A stretch of 41,966 bases of DNA from Clostridia bacterium (GTDB lineage: Bacteria; Bacillota; Clostridia; Christensenellales; CAG-138): assembly GCA_017435905.1 (NCBI GenBank), contig JAFSEB010000056.1, forward strand, positions 1-41,966, read 5' to 3'. This document shows, piece after piece, positions 1-9,258 of the stretch. Numbering within the stretch: the first letter of the stretch is position 1; each line of letters begins with the position of its first letter. Below the pieces are notes generated by a model. It was not told the DNA's origin and searched no databases. It was given only the letters and a program-made list of their open reading frames with translations. The position numbers and the translations under genes are program-made.

Positions 1-36
1 ACAACGCTCTTCTATGCTAAGATGTCTGTAGTTCAT
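1..36 (-). CDS. IS30-family transposase, N-terminal 12 codons only (runs off the window)
   Basis: The minus strand from 36 reads ATG, then codons giving MNYRHLSIEERC. This resembles the N-terminal helix-turn-helix start of IS30-family transposases (M.Y.HL..EER). A GGAG ribosome binding site lies just upstream. Only 12 codons are inside the window, so length, catalytic DDE residues and intactness cannot be judged. An identical start lies at the other end of the window. Confidence 0.6.
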   Translation of the reverse strand, partial: MNYRHLSIEERC

Positions 37-140
37 ACTTTGCTCCTTCGTAGTTTTGTTGTGTGGTAACTTCATTCTACCAGAGCTTTGTATGAACTTC
101 TTCTTTTTCTTCTCTGTTGCACTTGATAGTATAATTCACC
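1..140 (-). mobile_element. End of an IS30-family insertion sequence (inverted copy of the right window end)
   Basis: Bases 1-140 are the exact reverse complement of 41827-41966, and identity stops abruptly at 140/141. Read on the minus strand, the segment begins with the IS terminus and runs through a ribosome binding site into the start of a transposase. The sharp boundary at both ends places the outer edge of the element at about position 140. The rest of the element lies outside the window. The family call rests only on the transposase N-terminus. Confidence 0.75.
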
Positions 141-150
141 ATCAAAACAA

Positions 151-178
151 AAATCGGCATCCTCTCGGATGCCGATTT
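151..178. terminator. Intrinsic terminator after ppx/gppA
   Basis: A perfect 12-bp stem, AAATCGGCATCC / GGATGCCGATTT, has a TCTC loop. On the minus strand it is followed by a T-rich run (TTTTTGTTTTG). It lies 14 bases past the stop of ppx/gppA, so it most likely ends the yabP-yabQ-divIC-ppx transcript. Confidence 0.8.
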
Positions 179-191
179 CTTTATGTTTTTC

Positions 192-1040
192 TCATTTTGC
201 TTCAAGATAGCTTCTGTAGCCTTCCATGCCGTCCGCATCGGAAATACGGAGCTCAAAGATGTTCATGCCCTGCATGATGTAAAGCAGGATCAGCGCACCG
301 GGAACGATCACATCGTGCCGCTCAAGGAGCAGCGGATGGGCGCTGCGCTCAACATCGGGCGTTTCATACAGGCGCCTTGCAAGCTCCTCCACCGTTTCCT
401 GCGTCAGGGTGACGGAGGTGACCGCTTCCCTGTCGTAGACGCTCATGCCCTTTGCAAGGGCTGCAAGGGTGGTGATGGTGCCGCCCACGCCCGTAAAACG
501 GGGGATGAACAGACGGGGGAAACGGTAGATGGTATCAAACTTTGCGAAAAGGGCGCTCCTGAGTGCATCGAAGGATGCGGCGCCGCTTTCCTCGCCCCAT
601 TCCTTTGCACGCACGCATCCCACGGGCCAGCTTTGGGCATAGCCCTCCGCCACGATCTGGCTCGATCCGCCGCCGATATCCACGATGCCGCCTTCCTGCG
701 CCGCACCGAGGCGTGCGTATTCCGCTTCCCGTTCACCGCTCAGCACATCGATGCAGATGCCCGTTTCTTCCCTGACCGCCTGAAGGAACACATCCCGGTT
801 TTTTGCATCCCGGACGGCGCTGGTGGCGTAAGCTGCAGGGATCAGCCCCTCTTCCTTTGCAAGGGCGGCGTATTCTTTGATGACGGCAGCGCTTCTTTGC
901 ATGGCCGCATCGGAAAGCATGCCCGTCGTGATGAGCCCTTGCGCAAGGCGTGTGGTCACAAGCCGCTTTTCCGGCGAGGCGCCGAGATAGCGGATGGAAT
1001 TGCTGCCGATGTCGATGATGGCGCAGCGTTTCTGCTCCAT
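192..1040 (-). CDS. Ppx/GppA-family phosphatase
   Basis: The 282-residue protein belongs to the exopolyphosphatase / guanosine pentaphosphatase family (ASKHA fold). The two phosphate-binding signatures are visible: DIGSNSIR near residues 10-17 and DIGGGSSQI near residue 120. The family hydrolyses polyphosphate or pppGpp in the cytoplasm. This copy is the short, two-domain form without the C-terminal HD extension of E. coli Ppx, so its substrate cannot be fixed from sequence. The start has a clear AAGGAGG ribosome binding site. It is the last gene of a block with divIC, yabQ and yabP, an arrangement common in spore-forming Clostridia, followed by a strong terminator. Confidence 0.88.
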   Translation of the reverse strand: MEQKRCAIIDIGSNSIRYLGASPEKRLVTTRLAQGLITTGMLSDAAMQRSAAVIKEYAALAKEEGLIPAAYATSAVRDAKNRDVFLQAVREETGICIDVLSGEREAEYARLGAAQEGGIVDIGGGSSQIVAEGYAQSWPVGCVRAKEWGEESGAASFDALRSALFAKFDTIYRFPRLFIPRFTGVGGTITTLAALAKGMSVYDREAVTSVTLTQETVEELARRLYETPDVERSAHPLLLERHDVIVPGALILLYIMQGMNIFELRISDADGMEGYRSYLEAK

Positions 1041-1097
1041 GGCATCTCCTCCTTATATACATACGTGAGGCGCACCGTTTTCGGATGCGCCGCTTTT

Positions 1098-1391
1098 TTA
1101 TTCGTTGCCTTCAATGTTGAATTTGATATCCTCCGGCAGTACGAACCCCAGCTTTTCACGGGCGTACTGGATGAGGTATTCATCGCTTTTTGCGTATTCT
1201 ATCATGTACTCAAGCCGCTGCTCTTCGTTCTGCATGGCTTCGTATTCTTCCTGAAGCAGCGCTTCTTCCATGGCGATCTCAGCGAGCTTTTGTTCCTGCG
1301 AGAAGTAGATCATGCATGCGAAAATCACGCACAGCACGGTGAGCAGTGCGATGAATTTCGGCGTGATCCTGAACTTGCGCTTATGCTTCAT
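1098..1391 (-). CDS. divIC: DivIC/FtsB-like septum formation initiator
   Basis: A 97-residue bitopic membrane protein: a basic N-terminus (KHKRKFR), one transmembrane helix at about residues 10-30, then a charged coiled coil rich in Glu and Gln. The C-terminal motif REKLGFVLPEDIKF is typical of DivIC/FtsB. The family forms the divisome scaffold with FtsL and DivIB outside the membrane. I chose the ATG at 1391, preceded by AGAGGGA. A start at 1418 would add nine residues and cannot be excluded. Its position next to yabQ and yabP matches the Bacillus/Clostridium order and supports the name. Confidence 0.85.
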   Translation of the reverse strand: MKHKRKFRITPKFIALLTVLCVIFACMIYFSQEQKLAEIAMEEALLQEEYEAMQNEEQRLEYMIEYAKSDEYLIQYAREKLGFVLPEDIKFNIEGNE

Positions 1392-1457
1392 GAGGTCCCT
1401 CTTTTGTGTTTGCTGCATAATATCCCTAATAATATATATAAGCCATCGGGGACGGGA

Positions 1458-1790
1458 TTACAAGCGTTTTTTTGTGAATTTTCTCCTGTGGGAACGGAGT
1501 TTTTCCGCAAGGGCGCAAAGCAGCGCATCAATGGAGCGCAGCTCAAGAAAAACGCCCAGCAATATGCCCGACACCGTGTAAAGCCGCAGCGTGCCCCCAT
1601 CGATGCGGTACAGCGTCAGCGCAGCAATGCTGCCTGCAAGGGCGTAAAACAGCCCATCGAGCAGCCCGTGGGCGATGCGCCCCGAAAAGAGCGCATGGAA
1701 GGGGCGGAAGGCGGTGAACACAAGGCCGATCACCGTGCCGCCGTACAGGGCGCCGAGAAAGATGGGGATCTGCTGCAGCGGACTTTCCAT
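1458..1790 (-). CDS. yabQ: Spore cortex biosynthesis protein YabQ
   Basis: A 110-residue membrane protein with several hydrophobic helices and a basic C-terminal tail (HRRKFTKKRL). The pattern and its placement directly after yabP and before divIC fit YabQ, which is required for spore cortex assembly in Bacillus and is made in the mother cell. It begins two bases after the yabP stop, so the two are probably translationally coupled. YabQ sequences diverge strongly, so the call rests partly on gene order. Its presence is one of the main signs that the organism forms endospores. Confidence 0.8.
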   Translation of the reverse strand: MESPLQQIPIFLGALYGGTVIGLVFTAFRPFHALFSGRIAHGLLDGLFYALAGSIAALTLYRIDGGTLRLYTVSGILLGVFLELRSIDALLCALAEKLRSHRRKFTKKRL

Positions 1791-1792
1791 TT

Positions 1793-2086
1793 TCAGCGGA
1801 ACATACGGGAAAACAGGGAACCCCGCTCGCCGGGGGCTTCCGCATATTCAAGGGCGATCACCTCGCCCTCCACGATCACATGCCCTTCATCAAGGCTCAG
1901 CTTTGTGATGCGAAGGCCGTTTCCCTCAATGCGAAGCTCGCCTGCCTCGGTCAGAAGTTCCACCTCCTGCTCGTTGAAGCTGTCCACATCTTTGACGCCG
2001 GTCACGCTGATCGCCTCCCGGTTGTCTATGTGAACGGTATGCGCACGGATGCGCATGGTGCTGCCTTCGGTCATCCTCGGTTCCAT
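1793..2086 (-). CDS. yabP: Sporulation protein YabP
   Basis: A 97-residue all-beta protein with the YabP/YqfC-type pattern: HTVHIDNREAISVTGVKDVDSF, then LLTEAGELRIEGNGLRI and LSLDEGHVIVEGEV. The family takes part in spore coat/cortex formation. The ATG at 2086 has a GGGAGG ribosome binding site six bases upstream, so the longer upstream reading frame is not used. It is the first gene of the yabP-yabQ-divIC-ppx block and is transcribed divergently from rho. A sporulation-sigma promoter would be expected upstream, but I could not pick a convincing one. Confidence 0.87.
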   Translation of the reverse strand: MEPRMTEGSTMRIRAHTVHIDNREAISVTGVKDVDSFNEQEVELLTEAGELRIEGNGLRITKLSLDEGHVIVEGEVIALEYAEAPGERGSLFSRMFR

Positions 2087-2171
2087 TTTCTTCCTCCCGA
2101 AATAGAGATGTGATGCATCGGTATATGTAAGATATATGCCCGCAGACGGAGAAAAATGCAGGTTTGTAATC

Positions 2172-2200
2172 TTGACAAGCCGCCATATGCAGGGTATAGT
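2172..2200 (+). promoter_or_regulatory. Sigma-A promoter of rho
   Basis: TTGACA (2172-2177), a 17-base spacer and TATAGT (2195-2200). The -35 is perfect and the -10 differs at one base. It implies transcription from about 2207 and an untranslated leader of about 200 bases before rho. Confidence 0.75.
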
Positions 2201-2206
2201 TATCAT

Positions 2207-2405
2207 ATATGCCGATCCAAGGCCTGATATCCCTGCACATTATACAAATATCAGTTTTTTATTATCAAATAGTGTTTTATTTCCGTTTTTCTGGGAATAC
2301 TCATATTATCTGACTATCACCGAATAAAAAGATCATAATGCTTGATTTTTGGATGACAGGAACTGCCGTCTGGATTTTATAGTCTTTTTTCGAAAGGAGC
2401 GCACT
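2207..2405 (+). promoter_or_regulatory. Long rho 5' leader with a weak terminator-like hairpin
   Basis: No gene is seen in this stretch. It is AT-rich compared with the surroundings. CTGATAT (2224-2230) can pair with ATATCAG (2248-2254), and six T follow at 2255-2260, which looks like a weak intrinsic terminator with a 17-base loop. Further T-runs occur at about 2290. Long leaders are usual for rho genes, where the protein limits its own transcription; that Rho acts here is inference. Confidence 0.4.
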
Positions 2406-4304
<1,899 letters not shown>

Positions 4305-4350
4305 ATCTTGAATTTCAGCCAAAAACCCTGCTTTTTTGCAAAAATAATGC

Positions 4351-4380
4351 TTGCAAAGGGGCAGGGTTGTGCGCTATAAT
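4351..4380 (+). promoter_or_regulatory. Promoter of rpmE
   Basis: TTGCAA (4351-4356), an 18-base spacer and a perfect TATAAT (4375-4380). An 8-base inverted repeat, AACCCTGC (4324-4331) and GCAGGGTT (4361-4368), straddles the -35 and could be an operator or the remnant of a rho terminator. It is not followed by a T-run. Confidence 0.7.
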
Positions 4381-4386
4381 ATCATC

Positions 4387-4485
4387 TGTTCGGGTGTGCC
4401 CACCCGGCGGGCGTCATTTGCGCCAATGCAGCAGGAGGGCGGCTAATCGCCCTGCGCCCAGCAAATATTATGAGGAGTGAAACGA
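4387..4485 (+). promoter_or_regulatory. Structured 5' leader of rpmE (candidate L31 leader)
   Basis: About 100 untranslated bases contain CGGGTG-TGCC-CACCCG (4391-4406) and AGGGCG-GCTAAT-CGCCCT (4436-4453). GCAGG/CCTGC and GGGCG/CGCCC pairings are possible as alternatives. Ribosomal protein mRNAs often carry such leaders for feedback control. I have not matched this to a named family. Confidence 0.35.
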
Positions 4486-4686
4486 ATGAAGAAGGACATC
4501 CATCCGTCTTACGGCGAGTGCATCGTGCGCTGTGCCTGTGGCGAGACCTTCAAGAGCGGTTCCGTTAAGGGCGAGCTCAAGGTCGAAATCTGCTCCAAGT
4601 GCCATCCGTTCTACACCGGCCGTCAGAAGCTGGTGGACACCGGTGGACGCGTAGACCGCTTCAAGAAGCGCTACGGCCTCAACTAA
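4486..4686 (+). CDS. rpmE: 50S ribosomal protein bL31, zinc-binding form
   Basis: The 66-residue protein has the bL31 pattern KKDIHP at the start and [23 protein letters not shown] at the end. Four cysteines, C16, C18, C36 and C39, form the CxC...CxxC zinc site, so this is the zinc-containing (C+) form. It sits on the large subunit and helps form the bridge to the small subunit. The ATG at 4486 is preceded by GAGGAG. It follows rho, as in many Firmicutes, but has its own promoter and leader and ends at a strong terminator. Confidence 0.96.
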   Translation: MKKDIHPSYGECIVRCACGETFKSGSVKGELKVEICSKCHPFYTGRQKLVDTGGRVDRFKKRYGLN

Positions 4687-4695
4687 ACGACAAGC

Positions 4696-4730
4696 AAAAA
4701 AGGCAGAGAACTTTGTTCCCTGCCTTTTTT
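4696..4730. terminator. Bidirectional terminator between rpmE and the acetyltransferase gene
   Basis: Six A, then GGCAG-A-GAAC with TTT loop and GTTC-C-CTGCC, then six T. It can serve rpmE on the plus strand and the convergent gene ending at 4746 on the minus strand. Confidence 0.9.
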
Positions 4731-4745
4731 CGTTTTTGGTTTTTC

Positions 4746-5282
4746 TTAAAGAGGCAATTCGTACAGTTCAAAATCCGAGGAATCGGTCTTGTCAAACACC
4801 ACATGAAAAGCGCCCACATGGCGGAAACCGAGTCCCTCATAGAGCCTGAGTGCCGGTACATGCCCTGCGATCACATCAAGGCGGATGGCGGTGCAGCCCA
4901 TGCTGCGGCCGACGCCGATGGCATGGGCAACGAGCGCCTTCGCATAGCCCTGCCGCTCATACTGCGGATGTACGCCGAGGGTGTGGATGATGAGCGCCTG
5001 CTTCCCTTCCGCTCCGGTCTGCCAGGGGCCGTTTTTGAAGTCCTCGCTGCAGCTGTGGTTGAGGATCATCGCAGCGGCGATCGCATCCCCTGCAAGGGCA
5101 ATGTACAGTTCTCCCTTTTCAATGGAACTGCGTAGGTATGCGGCGGTGGGGTAAACACCCATCCGCCATTTTACCTTGTACTGCGCCTGTGCCTGTGCCG
5201 AAACAAGCTCACCGTAAAACCGGTAAACCGCATCGAATTCCGCCGGCTGTGCGGTGCGGATGGATGCTGCGGCGTTATGCAT
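4746..5282 (-). CDS. GNAT-family N-acetyltransferase
   Basis: 178 residues with the GNAT fold. The acetyl-CoA loop is seen in LGVHPQYERQGYAKALVAHA (Q/RxxGxG/A pattern), followed by IRLDVIAGHVPALRLYEGLGFRHVG, the usual beta5-alpha4 end of the family. It should acetylate an amine on a small molecule or protein; the substrate is unknown. The ATG at 5282 overlaps the end of the upstream mutase gene by eight bases and has no good ribosome binding site, so translation is probably coupled. A start at 5300 is possible. It ends the minus-strand unit at a shared terminator. Confidence 0.82.
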   Translation of the reverse strand: MHNAAASIRTAQPAEFDAVYRFYGELVSAQAQAQYKVKWRMGVYPTAAYLRSSIEKGELYIALAGDAIAAAMILNHSCSEDFKNGPWQTGAEGKQALIIHTLGVHPQYERQGYAKALVAHAIGVGRSMGCTAIRLDVIAGHVPALRLYEGLGFRHVGAFHVVFDKTDSSDFELYELPL

Positions 5283-6762
5283 TCTGCAAGCCCGATGCAT
5301 CAAGCCCGGGGAAATCCTTCAGAAAATCATACAGCGCTGCGGCGATGGGTTTGATGCCGCCCTCCGCATCGCTTTCGATGTTCAGAGGCATCAGCGGATC
5401 GTGCAGGGACAGGCGAAGCAGGAACCATCCCTCGCCGATCTGCACACGTACGCCCTCGAAGTTGGGATCCGCAAGCTGCCAGCCCTCCTGCGCCTTTGCG
5501 TATTCCTGCAGCGCAGCGATCACCCCGTTGCCGTAAGCGGCAAAATCCTCCGCCAGAAGGGGCATGCGGAACTCTGCGCTTTCCCTGGGCTCCTGCAGCG
5601 TTTCGATCAGGGATTCAAGGCTGCCGCCTTCCTTGCGGACACGGGCCAATTCAATGAGCAGCTTCACCATCAGGTAGGCGCCGTCGTCAAGGTAATAGTT
5701 TTCCTGCAGCGCACCGTGACCGGAGGTCTCGATGGCCATCTGGGCATCCTGCCCCAAAGCGGTAAGGCGTACCGCCTCGTTGATCACGTTGCGGTAGCCG
5801 CGCTTGAAGCGGTGGTGGATGCCGCCCTTTTCGGCGATGAAGGCTGCAAGCCCCGTGGAGGTGATGGAGTCTGTCACGATGGTGGTGCCCGGGTGTTCAC
5901 GCAGCAGGATCGCCGCAAGGATGGCGATGAGCTTGTTGCGGTTGAGCTCGCTGCCGTCGCGCAGCACGGCGCCGGCACGGTCCACATCCGTATCGAAGAT
6001 GATGCCGAGGTCTGCTTTGTTTGCAATGACGGCGCTGCGGATGGCTTCCATGGCAGCGGCGTTTTCCGGGTTGGGGGCATGGTTGGGGAAGCGGCCGTCC
6101 GGTTCAAGGAACTGGCTGCCCGTGGTATCGGCACCGAGGGGTGCAAGCACCTTTTCCGCAAAGAAGCCGCCTGCGCCGTTGCCTGCATCCACCATGATGC
6201 GAAGGCCGCTGAGGGGCTGTTCCCCGCCGGCGGCAGCACGGATCTTTTCCGTCAGCATGGCGGCATAGGCAGGCAGGAAATCAAAGCTGTCACGCTTGCC
6301 GCAAAGGCCGGTTTCGAAGCTGCCTTCGCCGGCGGCGGTCAAAACAGCGGAAATATCCTTCTTTTCAAGGCCGCCCTTTGCGGTAAAGAACTTGAAGCCG
6401 TTGCGCTCAAAGGGCAGGTGGCTGGCGGTGATCATCACGGCGCCGTCATAGCGGTATTCCTCCATTACGGTGCACATGAACATGGCAGGGGTGGTGCAAA
6501 GGCCGAAATCCGTCACATCAAGGCCGGCGGCACAAAGACCCTCCTGCAGCCAAAGCCCCAGTTCGGCGCCGCTTAAACGGGAATCACGGCCGATGGCAAC
6601 ACGGGAGGCGCTGTCGCCCAGCTTTTCCTTCAGCCATTTGGCGAAGGCACCGCCGATGGCGTGTACGCATTCCTTCGTCAGGTTTACGGGCTTGCCGCCC
6701 TCCGTGGCGATGGCCACGCCTCGGATATCGCTGCCGTTCTGCAGTTTCATATAATCGGGCAT
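5275..6762 (-). CDS. Phosphoglucomutase/phosphomannomutase family protein
   Basis: The 495-residue alpha-D-phosphohexomutase moves phosphate between C1 and C6 of a hexose phosphate through a phosphoserine. Visible motifs are GRDSR (58-62), the active-site loop ITASHLP with Ser114, the metal loop DTDVDRAG and the sugar loop ETSGHGA. The loop residue that separates glucose, mannose and glucosamine enzymes is not decisive here, so I give no gene symbol. The start at 6762 has AGGAGG eight bases upstream; an in-frame ATG at 6783 lies before that site and is rejected. It overlaps the downstream acetyltransferase gene. It could provide sugar phosphates for wall polymers or link to the galactose genes elsewhere in the window. 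Confidence 0.9.
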   Translation of the reverse strand: MPDYMKLQNGSDIRGVAIATEGGKPVNLTKECVHAIGGAFAKWLKEKLGDSASRVAIGRDSRLSGAELGLWLQEGLCAAGLDVTDFGLCTTPAMFMCTVMEEYRYDGAVMITASHLPFERNGFKFFTAKGGLEKKDISAVLTAAGEGSFETGLCGKRDSFDFLPAYAAMLTEKIRAAAGGEQPLSGLRIMVDAGNGAGGFFAEKVLAPLGADTTGSQFLEPDGRFPNHAPNPENAAAMEAIRSAVIANKADLGIIFDTDVDRAGAVLRDGSELNRNKLIAILAAILLREHPGTTIVTDSITSTGLAAFIAEKGGIHHRFKRGYRNVINEAVRLTALGQDAQMAIETSGHGALQENYYLDDGAYLMVKLLIELARVRKEGGSLESLIETLQEPRESAEFRMPLLAEDFAAYGNGVIAALQEYAKAQEGWQLADPNFEGVRVQIGEGWFLLRLSLHDPLMPLNIESDAEGGIKPIAAALYDFLKDFPGLDASGLQNA

Positions 6763-6844
6763 ATCGAATTCCTCCTGTTTCATTGTAAAAAAGGGGATGT
6801 GTTTTCCAAATTCTATGGTACTTCAAAACCGGGGAGAAGTAAAG

Positions 6845-6872
6845 AAAAAGCCGCATGCATGTTGCATGCGGC
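6845..6872 (-). terminator. Terminator of the J-domain gene cluster
   Basis: A perfect 10-bp stem, GCCGCATGCA (6850-6859) / TGCATGCGGC (6863-6872), has a three-base loop and is followed on the minus strand by CTTTTTCTTTA. It separates the FakA-like gene from the mutase gene. Confidence 0.8.
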
Positions 6873-6881
6873 GAATTTGCG

Positions 6882-7133
6882 TCAGCCCTGCAGACCCTTT
6901 TCTTGCCGTTCCATGTTTTCGATGACGATGTCGTATACATCGCCGAGGGAGGCGCAGTATTCCACCACTTTCCACGGGGTGTTGGTGTGGAAGTGGAGCT
7001 TGATGAGGGTGTCGCCGCCCACCGCAAGCAGGCAGTCGCCCTCGATGTGTTCGGTGATGTAAGCGCTGATATCATTCTCCGAAAGGTTTTCCCCTTCAAT
7101 GAGAAGCTGGGTATCAAACTTGTATTCGAGCAT
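6882..7133 (-). CDS. Stand-alone FakA C-terminal-type domain protein
   Basis: 83 residues. The core GDCLLAVGGDTLIKLHFHTN followed by PWKVVEYCASLGDVYDIVIENME matches the C-terminal part of FakA/DAK-like fatty acid kinase proteins (pattern GDSLVVVxDDxLIKVHVHTN...G..L..I.IENM.EQ). The kinase (DAK2) domain is absent, and the preceding sequence is too short to hold it. An AAAGGAA ribosome binding site precedes ATG 7133. It lies 33 bases after the J-domain gene and just before a terminator, so it is the last gene of that unit. Function is unknown; binding a phosphorylated or acyl ligand is a guess from the family. Confidence 0.65.
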   Translation of the reverse strand: MLEYKFDTQLLIEGENLSENDISAYITEHIEGDCLLAVGGDTLIKLHFHTNTPWKVVEYCASLGDVYDIVIENMERQEKGLQG

Positions 7134-7165
7134 ACGGGTTCCTTTCTTTATCATCTATTATATTA

Positions 7166-7795
7166 TCAGCAATAGCAGAACCTGCATAGAAGCTGCATCA
7201 GGCACACGGAAAGGCACACGCTGCCCATGTTGGGCATGGACACGGTGTAGCCCCGACCGAAATCGCTGTAGGTGCTGCCGGGGTTTTTGAGCGCCGCAAG
7301 AAGGTCCTGATATTCCTCATTCGAAGGCTCCATATTGACGGCACGCTCCGCATGCTCCATGGCGAGCATCCTGTTGCCGAGCCCACGGTGGGCGAGGGCG
7401 CTGTAATAATGGAAACGGGCGCCACGCTCCGCTTCCGGAATACCGGAAAGGGCGTTGAGGGCTTCCTGATAGCGGCCGTAGGAAAGGAAGTTGTAAACGG
7501 CGCTCATCCGGGGAGATTCCTCCTGCCGGGTGCGGCTGCCGTAGCCGCCGTAACCGGAATAGCCGCCGTAACCGCCGTAATTGCCGTAGCCGCCGTAATT
7601 TCCCTGCCCCGTGCTGGTCTGCTTGTTCATGATCTGATCGTAAGCGGCGTTGATCTCCTTCATTTTCTGTTCCGCCGCCTTGTCGCCGGGGTTGGCGTCC
7701 GGGTGATACTTTTTGGCGAGCTTGCGGTAAGCCTGCTTTACCTGATCATCCGTGGCGGTATCGGGAACGCCGAGGATCGCATAGGGGCTTTTCAT
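7166..7795 (-). CDS. J-domain (DnaJ-like) protein with Gly/Tyr-rich linker and Cys-rich tail
   Basis: 209 residues. A J-domain fills residues 1-60 with the HPD triad at 31-33, so it should stimulate an Hsp70 (DnaK) ATPase. A linker of repeated GGYG/GNYG units follows at about 65-90. A helical region with TPR-like spacing ([36 protein letters not shown]) comes next, and then a tail with six Cys in 17 residues. DnaJ zinc-finger and substrate domains are missing, so it is not DnaJ itself. The ATG overlaps the upstream gene's stop (ATGA). The Cys-rich hydrophobic tail may bind metal, become acylated or touch the membrane; none of this is shown. Confidence 0.85.
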   Translation of the reverse strand: MKSPYAILGVPDTATDDQVKQAYRKLAKKYHPDANPGDKAAEQKMKEINAAYDQIMNKQTSTGQGNYGGYGNYGGYGGYSGYGGYGSRTRQEESPRMSAVYNFLSYGRYQEALNALSGIPEAERGARFHYYSALAHRGLGNRMLAMEHAERAVNMEPSNEEYQDLLAALKNPGSTYSDFGRGYTVSMPNMGSVCLSVCLMQLLCRFCYC

Positions 7796-8625
7796 GGTTT
7801 ACGCCGCTCCTTTCTCTGCCGGTGCAGGTGATAGCGTGTCCACACGCCGGAATAGATGATGTTGCGCAGGATCTCCGCATCCTCCACAAGGGGCAGCCGC
7901 TCAAAGGCAAGGGCGCATTCGCCGATATGGAGGGTGAGTATCTCTGCAGCGTGCTGCTCAAAATCCGCCGCCTCCGCATAGGGGATGAGGGGGTTCGGAC
8001 GTCCTTTTTTTCTGTCGCCGTCAAGGTCTGAATACGCATCAAGCATATAAATGAACCTGCCGAGGGCGCTTCCCACGGTGCGGAGCGTATCCGCCCAGCG
8101 GTCTTCCTGCAGCACGAACAGCTCTCCCATCAGCATGCCGAAGGCGTTTGCGGCTTCATCCGCCACCATGGGGATGCTTTTTTCCGCCTTTTCAAGGGCA
8201 CGAAGGCCCCCTTCGATGGCTTCGCACTGCCGTGGGTGACGAAGGGCGATGGCTTCATACTGTTTTTTCAGCAGCGAAGCGCCTGCCTTTGCGAAGGGGT
8301 CTTTATCATCCTTCCAGTCGTCGAGCAGGTTGTGGTAGCAAAGGGCGATGTTCATATCCGCCGCATATTCGATGATCCCGTTTTTCAGCCAAAGCTGCGG
8401 CGTTTTCGGATGGGGCAGGCAGCGGCTGCGGTTTTCTTCCGTTTGGGGTTCGTAAAGGGAGGAAAGCAGCATCGCCAGAAAGACGGTATCGTAGGTAAGG
8501 GTCAGCCTTGAAGCCTCGCCGAAACGGCGGCGCAGGGCATGACAAACGCCGCAGTAGTACGCACGGTAGCGTGCAAGCTGCGGCTCGTCGAGGGTCTCTT
8601 TATTTGCAATGACATAACCGAACAT
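7792..8625 (-). CDS. DUF5685-family protein
   Basis: 277 residues, mostly helical. The N-terminus ([11 protein letters not shown], then [18 protein letters not shown], then [18 protein letters not shown]) is the pattern I associate with DUF5685 proteins of Firmicutes, including a CxxC-type pair and a CHAL motif. A later [17 protein letters not shown] segment is rich in acidic residues. No function is known to me. It is coupled to the J-domain gene by an ATGA overlap and follows the zinc-ribbon gene by nine bases, so the three are likely one transcript and possibly one function. Confidence 0.7.
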   Translation of the reverse strand: MFGYVIANKETLDEPQLARYRAYYCGVCHALRRRFGEASRLTLTYDTVFLAMLLSSLYEPQTEENRSRCLPHPKTPQLWLKNGIIEYAADMNIALCYHNLLDDWKDDKDPFAKAGASLLKKQYEAIALRHPRQCEAIEGGLRALEKAEKSIPMVADEAANAFGMLMGELFVLQEDRWADTLRTVGSALGRFIYMLDAYSDLDGDRKKGRPNPLIPYAEAADFEQHAAEILTLHIGECALAFERLPLVEDAEILRNIIYSGVWTRYHLHRQRKERRKP

Positions 8626-8634
8626 GAAGAAAGA

Positions 8635-9045
8635 TCAGCTTTTGCGAATGAACTGGTTGCCGCACTTGGGGCAGGTGATCTTGATCTTTCCCTTGCCCTT
8701 GGGGATACGGGTGGTGATACCGCACTGGGGGCAGGGATAGAAGCGGTGGGTCTTCATCTGCTTCACCCGGTCTTTCTTGCGGCTGAACCAGTTTGTGACC
8801 TTGTATTTGAGGGTAAGGAACTTGGCGTTTTCCGCATAGCGCTTGGCGGTGTTTTTGGAAAACATGCGGAAATAGCTGTAGATGAGAAGGGCAAAGGCGA
8901 TCGCCCAAAGGGCGGTGCCGATGCCGCTGCGGATGAACATGGAAACAAGCAGCAGCACGCAGGAAACGATGGAAACAAAACGGGCCAGCTGGTCCGCACC
9001 GTTGCGGCCGGCCATAAAGCGGATCAGGCGATCTCGCATACGCAT
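8635..9045 (-). CDS. Small membrane protein with C-terminal zinc ribbon
   Basis: 136 residues. Two hydrophobic helices lie at about residues 18-60 (FVSIVSCVLLLVSMFI and ALWAIAFALLIYSYF). A basic stretch follows, then a zinc ribbon with CPQC (C105, C108) and CPKC (C125, C128) at the C-terminus, predicted to face the cytoplasm. I chose ATG 9045, preceded by GAGG; a second ATG six bases on is also possible. It is the first gene of the DUF5685/J-domain unit and has its own promoter. Function is unknown. Confidence 0.72.
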   Translation of the reverse strand: MRMRDRLIRFMAGRNGADQLARFVSIVSCVLLLVSMFIRSGIGTALWAIAFALLIYSYFRMFSKNTAKRYAENAKFLTLKYKVTNWFSRKKDRVKQMKTHRFYPCPQCGITTRIPKGKGKIKITCPKCGNQFIRKS

Positions 9046-9078
9046 AAAGGAAACCTCACTTTTTGAGAGTATGCCAAA

Positions 9079-9107
9079 ATTGTAATACACGGAAAAGATG
9101 ATTGCAA
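9079..9107 (-). promoter_or_regulatory. Promoter for the zinc-ribbon/DUF5685/J-domain unit
   Basis: On the minus strand: TTGCAA (9102-9107), a 17-base spacer and TACAAT (9079-9084). It lies 34 bases upstream of the zinc-ribbon ATG. Confidence 0.6.
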
Positions 9108-9188
9108 TGGATAAGATGTGAAGCATGGGGGAGAAAATGTGAACAGAGGGGAAACATAAAAAACAGAGGAAAAAGGACGACGTGGTAC

Positions 9189-9217
9189 TTGACGAAATCT
9201 GCCGGATGTGCTAACAT
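9189..9217 (+). promoter_or_regulatory. Promoter of the pyrimidine operon
   Basis: TTGACG (9189-9194), a 17-base spacer and TAACAT (9212-9217). Transcription would start near 9224 and pass through a leader of about 190 bases before pyrB. Confidence 0.7.
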
Positions 9218-9258
9218 GTCAAAGGTTAAGCACCGATATAAAAAAGGAGGAAAGATGC

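Noticed and set aside
1069..1099. Hairpin with T-run (GGCGCACCG/CGGATGCGCC then six T) read on the plus strand between divIC and ppx
   Set aside because: The genes on both sides read on the minus strand, where no T-run follows the stem; a plus-strand terminator here has no gene to serve.
183..2033. 616-codon open frame on the plus strand opposite ppx, divIC, yabQ and yabP
   Set aside because: It lies over four well-supported genes, has no family resemblance and no ribosome binding site; it reflects GC-rich codon use on the other strand.
7540..7610. Short tandem repeats that might suggest a CRISPR or satellite
   Set aside because: They are in-frame GGYG/GNYG codons of the J-domain protein linker, with no spacers.
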